A DNA stretch of 9,731 nt from an uncultured Eubacteriales bacterium. Its GTDB lineage: Bacteria > Bacillota > Clostridia > Oscillospirales > Oscillospiraceae. The stretch covers positions 1 to 9,731 of the forward strand of contig USLX01000069.1 of NCBI GenBank assembly GCA_900555665.1. Direction: 5' to 3'. The notes under the pieces are model-generated. The model was not told the origin of the DNA. It saw nothing but the letters and a program-made list of their open reading frames with translations, and did not search any database. Of this stretch, positions 6,857 through 9,731 are shown piece by piece. Within the stretch, counting starts at the first letter, position 1, and each line of letters opens with the position of its first letter. Made by a program: the position numbers and the translations under genes.

Positions 6857-6868
6857 AGCTGGGCAAAG
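6836..6868. repeat. Perfect 11-bp inverted repeat enclosing the -10 box
   Basis: CTTTGCCCAGC (6836-6846) is exactly complementary in inverse to GCTGGGCAAAG (6858-6868). The 11 bases between the arms contain TATAAT. There is no T-run on either side, so it is not an ordinary terminator of the preceding gene. Its placement, one arm in the promoter spacer and one at the predicted transcription start, is that of an operator for a dimeric repressor. No cognate regulator can be named. Confidence 0.75.
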
Positions 6869-6876
6869 TTTCATAT

Positions 6877-6919
6877 GGAGTGGTATCGAAGTGGTTATAA
6901 CGGCCCTGACTCGAAAGCA
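6877..6919 (+). pseudogene. tRNA-Ser(CGA)-like 5' half, 3' half lost or replaced
   Basis: From G6877 the sequence follows a bacterial serine tRNA: a 7-base acceptor strand (GGAGTGG), TA at positions 8-9, a D arm whose loop contains GTGGTTATAA, and an anticodon loop CTCGAAA with anticodon CGA. Directly after the loop it no longer resembles a tRNA. The 5-bp anticodon stem cannot close normally, and there is no variable arm, no TTCGAAT T loop and no matching 3' acceptor strand. An enlarged loop closed by CCCTGA (6904-6909) and TTAGGG (6920-6925) is possible. The downstream sequence ends in T6 at 6969-6974. The same bases give a 33-codon frame from 6875, but it is the translation of the tRNA and lacks a ribosome binding site. 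It is probably a relic of an old integration into a tRNA gene; a transcribed tRNA mimic is the alternative. Confidence 0.6.
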
Positions 6920-7063
6920 TTAGGGATTCATGGAAACTTTTCGCCCGCAAACCCGCATGAACACTGGCTTTTTTGATTTCACATTTTTCGCGTAATCCCG
7001 TTTTTCCCTCCTTTTTTCTCCCCTACTTCCTGAAAACTTCTGGAATGCCAAGGAAAGTTGCGG

Positions 7064-7091
7064 TTGAAAATGAGAGAAAAAGTTGTAAAAT
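7064..7091 (+). promoter_or_regulatory. Promoter of tRNA-Ser(CGA)
   Basis: TTGAAA (7064-7069) and TAAAAT (7086-7091) with 16 bp between them end 13 bp before the mature tRNA 5' end. The pyrimidine-rich stretch between this and the preceding tRNA-like unit (6977-7063) carries no gene that I can see. Confidence 0.65.
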
Positions 7092-7104
7092 AAAGTTGGG
7101 ACAT

Positions 7105-7192
7105 GGAGAGTTGTCCGAGTGGTCGAAGGTGCAGCACTCGAAATGCTGTGTACCGAAAGGTACCTAGGGTTCGAATCCCTAACTCTCCGCCA
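7105..7192 (+). tRNA. tRNA-Ser (anticodon CGA)
   Basis: A complete class II serine tRNA. The acceptor stem GGAGAGT (7105-7111) pairs with ACTCTCC (7182-7188), discriminator G7189 follows, and CCA is encoded at 7190-7192. The anticodon arm is GCAGCA/TGCTGT around CTCGAAA, with anticodon CGA at 7139-7141, which reads UCG. The variable arm is a GTACC/GGTAC hairpin with a GAAA loop (7150-7163). The T arm is TAGGG/CCCTA with TTCGAAT. Its 3' end faces the integrase gene 35 bp away and is the likely attachment site of the element on the right. Confidence 0.97.
7170..7192 (+). other. Probable attachment-site core (attL) in the tRNA-Ser 3' end
   Basis: A tyrosine recombinase gene ends 35 bp beyond the tRNA and points at it, the usual layout for elements that use the T-arm and acceptor 3' sequence of a tRNA as attB and restore the gene on integration. 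The exact core and the matching direct repeat at the far end of the element cannot be seen here, so the limits are approximate. Confidence 0.55.
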
Positions 7193-7194
7193 GA

Positions 7195-7225
7195 CAGAGG
7201 TAAGCGATTGCTTGCCTCTGTTTTT
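7195..7225 (+). terminator. Intrinsic terminator of tRNA-Ser
   Basis: An 11-bp stem (7195-7205 against 7210-7220, one T-G wobble) with loop GATT is followed by TTTTTCTC, starting 3 bp after the encoded CCA. It probably lies just on the element side of the crossover, so the present terminator may be supplied by the integrated DNA. Confidence 0.85.
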
Positions 7226-7227
7226 CT

Positions 7228-8517
7228 CTATCCGGTTTCCTCCAGATCATTGTCGCCTGCCGGCAACTCGGACAAATCCGCAGCGTTATGGAACAGTCCG
7301 CTGTTCAGTCGGCTGGCTGACCGCTGTACGGACTCCGACACCTCAAGATGCGCGTAAAGATTTGCTGTTGTACTATAATCGCTGTGGCCCAGCCATGCCT
7401 GAATATCCTTCATAGCTACGCCGTTGCGAAGCAATAAGCTTGCGCAGCTGTGCCGCGTATCGTGAAAGCGGATATGCCGCAAGCCATTCTTCTTCAACAG
7501 ATTTGAAAACGCTTCTGTAATGTAGTCTGGTTTGATCAGCTCGCCAATTTCATTGACGTAAACATATCCGAGGTATTTCCGATTGTAGCAATTACCGAAC
7601 AGGCGCTGATCCTCCTTTTGCTGCTTGCGAAGCTCCCGCAGTTTCTTCTGAAAAAGCGGAATCAGCGGCAGAGTACGGATGCTGGACGCATTCTTCGCCT
7701 TGTCTTTGGCGTAAATAACAGTATGTTCTCCTTTTCGTGAATACGTTGTTACCGTGTGCGCTATGGTAAACAGGTTGTTCGCGAAATCGAAGTTCTGCCA
7801 TTTCAAGCCAACGATTTCACTTCGCCGCAGGCCATAAAAGAATCCAAACAGGACAGCCAGCTCCAGACGAGTTCCTTCGGCTGCATGGATACACTCCAGT
7901 GCCTCATCCGGCATATAGAAGCTGCCAATGAAACGTTCGGTTTTTGGACGCTGCTTATGTGCTGCGTTACTTAAAATCACTTTGTCTTCAAGTGCCAGTT
8001 CCAATGCTGCGTGGATGGCAGCGTGATAGTGTGCAACCGTCGTTCCCTTTTTCTGCTTTCGTCCGTGCTCTGGATCGCCCTTTCGTTCATACCTGTAAAA
8101 CTCACGCAGATGCGCCGGCTCCAGCTCAGACAGTTTAATGCCGGTTTCTTTGAAATAGGGATAAACGTTGTTTTCGACACAGTTGCAATAGCCGCTGTAT
8201 GTGACAGGATCGACCTCTGTTTCTACATAGGACAGCCATGTGAGCATATAGTCGCAAAAGAGAATGTCAGAGGAAATCTTACCGACTGTCGCGAGCTGTG
8301 CATTTTGCTGTGCTTCCGGTTTTTCACCCGGAAGATTCCCGTACTCATCGTAGGTTGTGCAGAATTCCTCCAGCTTTTTCTCCGCTGCGCGCTTGTTGCC
8401 TTTCTTTACAGCAATTCCTGTGGAAACCCATTTTGAATAGCGTTTGCCGTCGCTGTGCTTGCAGTTCAAGACGGCATAATATGTGTTGTTTTTTTCTCGC
8501 AGATGACCCGATAACAA
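7228..8517 (-). CDS. int: Tyrosine-type site-specific recombinase (integrase)
   Basis: A 429-residue phage/ICE integrase. Residues about 1-60 are an arm-type DNA-binding (AP2-like) domain. Residues about 84-180 are the SAM-like core-binding domain. Residues about 200-395 are the catalytic domain with R231 (GLRRSE), H352 and R355 (HDTRH), H378 (LGHSDY) and nucleophile Y388 (YAHL). All expected catalytic residues are present, so it should be active. The start at 8517 is a TTG codon: AAAGGAG lies 9 bp upstream on the - strand, and the family's usual N-terminus (GHLREKNNTYYAVLN) begins immediately. The nearby ATG at 8526 is in another frame. The gene is transcribed toward tRNA-Ser and lies downstream of the excisionase-like gene. 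Base composition is more AT-rich than in the chromosomal genes. Confidence 0.95.
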   Translation of the reverse strand: MLSGHLREKNNTYYAVLNCKHSDGKRYSKWVSTGIAVKKGNKRAAEKKLEEFCTTYDEYGNLPGEKPEAQQNAQLATVGKISSDILFCDYMLTWLSYVETEVDPVTYSGYCNCVENNVYPYFKETGIKLSELEPAHLREFYRYERKGDPEHGRKQKKGTTVAHYHAAIHAALELALEDKVILSNAAHKQRPKTERFIGSFYMPDEALECIHAAEGTRLELAVLFGFFYGLRRSEIVGLKWQNFDFANNLFTIAHTVTTYSRKGEHTVIYAKDKAKNASSIRTLPLIPLFQKKLRELRKQQKEDQRLFGNCYNRKYLGYVYVNEIGELIKPDYITEAFSNLLKKNGLRHIRFHDTRHSCASLLLRNGVAMKDIQAWLGHSDYSTTANLYAHLEVSESVQRSASRLNSGLFHNAADLSELPAGDNDLEETG

Positions 8518-8571
8518 ATTTCATTGCTCCTTTCACGAGCCGTAAACTCACCTGCCATTGCCTATATAAAA

Positions 8572-8600
8572 CTTATACGGCAGATGTCCACGAATTTCAA
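8572..8600 (-). promoter_or_regulatory. Possible integrase promoter
   Basis: On the - strand, TTGAAA (8600-8595) and TATAAG (8577-8572) are separated by 17 bp, inside the 112-bp gap between the excisionase-like gene and the integrase. A GCCGTA/TACGGC inverted repeat (8539-8544, 8576-8581) lies between the -10 box and the start codon. The integrase may therefore be expressed separately from the excisionase. Confidence 0.5.
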
Positions 8601-8629
8601 CGACATTCCATCAAATTCTGCATGAATTC

Positions 8630-8851
8630 TTATTTTGTTTCATGAATTCCCAGATAGCGTAAAATTTCACGCTTGGGGATGCGGAACAGCCGACCAACAT
8701 TAAGTTTCTTCAAATCACCCTTTTTAATCAGACTGTACACAGTTTTCGTGCAAACGCCCAGCAATTCACTGGCTTCCTCTACGGTCAAAACATCCGGGTA
8801 GTCCGCGAGACGCTTCAGCGAGCGCTTGCTGTATGGCGATGTTTTTTTCAT
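8630..8851 (-). CDS. xis: Excisionase-like helix-turn-helix DNA-binding protein
   Basis: A 73-residue protein of the excisionase/MerR-like winged-helix family (HTH_17). The conserved pattern is LTVEEASELLGVCTKTVYSL (about 22-41), followed by IKKGDLKKLNVGRLFRIPKREI and a short tail. Such proteins bind the element's attachment arms and bias the integrase toward excision, or act as small transcription regulators. The start at 8851 is preferred because AGGAGG lies 7 bp upstream. The same frame stays open for another 22 codons upstream to a GTG at 8917. It lies 112 bp upstream of the integrase in the same direction. Confidence 0.85.
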   Translation of the reverse strand: MKKTSPYSKRSLKRLADYPDVLTVEEASELLGVCTKTVYSLIKKGDLKKLNVGRLFRIPKREILRYLGIHETK

Positions 8852-8907
8852 TTTTGATCCTCCTGTTAGTTGGGTTAGCCATCCGGCAGTCCGTTCCTGC
8901 GCTCCGG

Positions 8908-9030
8908 TCAAGAGCACGTATTGCAGTCGCTGCTGTGCAGCGTTAGGCCGTGGGTACGCTCATATCGTCGCATACTGCCTGCGGCTGCTGTATCTCCCTG
9001 CCAGATGGGTGTTCGGTTGTCAAGGTGCAT
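8908..9030 (-). CDS. Possible small Cys-containing leader ORF, perhaps frameshifted
   Basis: A 40-codon frame (starting MHLDNRTPIW, ending DCNTCS) with protein-like composition and higher GC than its surroundings. It ends at a TGA that overlaps the upstream open extension of the excisionase frame by about 10 bp. No good Shine-Dalgarno sequence precedes it. A single-base change near 8910-8918 would join it to LTGAQERTAGWLTQLTGG and then to the excisionase frame, so it may be the front part of a broken gene, or simply a leader region. Function unknown. Confidence 0.35.
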   Translation of the reverse strand: MHLDNRTPIWQGDTAAAGSMRRYERTHGLTLHSSDCNTCS

Positions 9031-9232
9031 TGCTTGAGGGTCTTTACACTTAAAAAATAGAGGGCACTTCGCTTTTTTCTGCACAATAATCAAAAATTTT
9101 TCAAATAAAAATAAAAATATATAGCCGAGATAGAGCGCTTACATTGTGTCAGTGCATCATAATTCGCTTGCTATTCCTTGCATTTTCTTCTATAATAAAA
9201 ACAATAATTTCATCTTAGTTCGGAGGGGTCAT
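9031..9232. other. AT-rich divergent control region of the element
   Basis: About 200 bp without a supported gene between the leftward excisionase leader and the rightward ATPase. It contains A/T tracts (about 9085-9122) but no convincing tandem iterons or terminator. A + strand promoter is listed separately. I found no confident - strand promoter for the excisionase transcript. Confidence 0.5.
9168..9196 (+). promoter_or_regulatory. Promoter of the AAA ATPase gene
   Basis: TTGCTA (9168-9173) and a perfect TATAAT (9191-9196) with 17 bp between them lie 36 bp upstream of the start codon. The cargo gene therefore has its own constitutive-looking promoter, as is usual for defence genes on mobile elements. 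Confidence 0.7.
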
Positions 9233-9731
9233 ATGCCATTGCAGAGAGACCAGCTGAGTCGCATGACGATTCATGGCTTCAAATCAATTAAAAGCTGCGA
9301 CATTTCTTTCGGAAAAATCAATGTGTTGATTGGCTCCAACGGTGCAGGAAAAAGCAACTTTATCTCTTCTTTTTCTTTCCTTCAAAATATTCTATCTAAG
9401 AATCTTCAGGTATCTGTCGGTCAAAGTGGTTTAACCTCCCTCTTGTACAAAGGGCGAAAAGTAACGGAGGAAATCGACTTTGAAGTATTCTTTGGGCAGA
9501 ACTCTTACGGCTTTGTTTTGGTTCCTACAGACGACAATCGGCTGATTTTCCAAAAAGAGTATTTCTGTTATCATGGTCAATGGGACAATGAAAGCAACAT
9601 TGGCCGGGGCCATAGCGAATCGAATTGGGAAACCGGTGCGCATAACCAAATTGACAACTATGTGATTCCTATTCTTCGCAAGCAGAATTGGCGCGTGTAT
9701 CACTTCCATGACACAGGAAAAGGCGCTAGAG
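9233..9731 (+). CDS. AAA family ATPase (AAA_21/OLD-like, ABC-type fold), 5' part only
   Basis: The first 166 codons of an open frame that continues beyond the window. The start at 9233 follows GGAGGGG by 5 bp. The N-terminus has the typical opening of RecF/SMC-like predicted ATPases: a short strand with IHGFKSIK (13-20), then VLIGSNGAGKSNF with Walker A GSNGAGKS at 34-41. The stretch WRVYHFHDTG (153-162) matches a signature of stand-alone predicted ATPases of the AAA_21/COG4637 kind. These often precede a small nuclease-like or DUF4276-type gene and occur in phage-defence modules. The signature, Walker B and any fused TOPRIM domain would lie beyond the window, so the class cannot be fixed. 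Base composition is AT-richer than the chromosome, consistent with transfer. Confidence 0.8.
   Translation, partial: MPLQRDQLSRMTIHGFKSIKSCDISFGKINVLIGSNGAGKSNFISSFSFLQNILSKNLQVSVGQSGLTSLLYKGRKVTEEIDFEVFFGQNSYGFVLVPTDDNRLIFQKEYFCYHGQWDNESNIGRGHSESNWETGAHNQIDNYVIPILRKQNWRVYHFHDTGKGAR

Larger units (their letters stand above)
7193..9731. mobile_element. Left part of an integrative element at tRNA-Ser(CGA), right end outside the window
   Basis: The module order is tRNA 3' end, convergent tyrosine integrase, excisionase-like HTH gene, leader ORF, divergent promoter and cargo ATPase. The integrase and ATPase regions are clearly more AT-rich than the chromosomal genes to the left. No conjugation, replication or phage structural gene is visible, so whether it is a prophage, ICE, IME or defence island cannot be decided. 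Confidence 0.75.

Noticed and set aside
6875..6976. 33-codon ORF (starting MEWYRSGYNG) as a small protein
   Set aside because: The first residues are what tRNA-Ser sequence gives when translated in this frame, and there is no ribosome binding site; the RNA reading explains it better.
7103..7415. Several + strand frames through tRNA-Ser and the integrase 3' end
   Set aside because: They are translations of the tRNA and of the strand opposite a well-supported integrase.
8345..8551. Frame starting at an ATG close to the integrase start
   Set aside because: It is out of frame with the integrase; the TTG start with its Shine-Dalgarno sequence gives the family N-terminus.
8621..8649. Two CATGAATTC copies 20 bp apart as excisionase binding repeats
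   Set aside because: Only two short AT-rich copies, one inside the excisionase coding end; not enough to call a site.
1..9731. CRISPR array, rRNA or riboswitch
   Set aside because: No regularly spaced direct repeats, no rRNA-like sequence, and no recognisable aptamer upstream of the zinc operon or other genes.

Overview
The window looks like a piece of a GC-rich gut Clostridia chromosome (Oscillospiraceae/Ruminococcaceae type), joined at its right end to the start of an integrated mobile element. This assignment is inference. It rests on low-GC Gram-positive style Shine-Dalgarno sequences before most genes, a lipoprotein-type zinc-binding protein, a two-domain rubrerythrin, a cytoplasmic-looking amidase/SH3 protein, and GC-rich intergenic palindromes of the kind scattered through such genomes.

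Chromosomal part (about 1-7192). A short AT-rich stretch with a 37-nt palindrome is followed by a perfect bidirectional terminator. Next is a leftward DEDDh exonuclease, divergent from a rightward N-acetylmuramoyl-L-alanine amidase with an SH3 domain. A block of three unrelated GC-rich palindromes (2003-2133) separates the amidase from a leftward rubrerythrin. Divergent from rubrerythrin is a tightly coupled three-gene zinc-uptake operon: lipoprotein, ATPase and permease, each junction a 4-bp ATGA overlap, closed by a strong terminator at 5328-5362. Two single genes follow: a membrane-anchored metallophosphoesterase and a small two-helix membrane protein with a C-terminal zinc ribbon.

tRNA region (6811-7225). 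A consensus promoter, with a perfect 11-bp inverted repeat flanking its -10 box, drives a tRNA-Ser-like sequence. The 5' half of that sequence is intact through a CGA anticodon loop and then stops resembling a tRNA. About 190 bp downstream is a complete tRNA-Ser(CGA) with its own promoter and terminator.

Mobile element (about 7193 to the window end, right end not seen). A tyrosine recombinase points at the 3' end of the intact tRNA-Ser gene, the usual arrangement for an integrative element using that end as attB. Upstream of it are an excisionase-like helix-turn-helix protein and a possible small Cys-containing leader ORF, probably broken by a frameshift. A divergent strong promoter then drives an AAA ATPase that runs off the window. 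The ATPase resembles the first gene of several two-gene phage-defence modules, but its partner lies outside the window.

The observations most worth following are the promoter-equipped half tRNA-Ser next to the intact tRNA-Ser(CGA), and the unidentified cargo beginning with the ATPase. I did not find a clearly new complete system inside these 9.7 kb.
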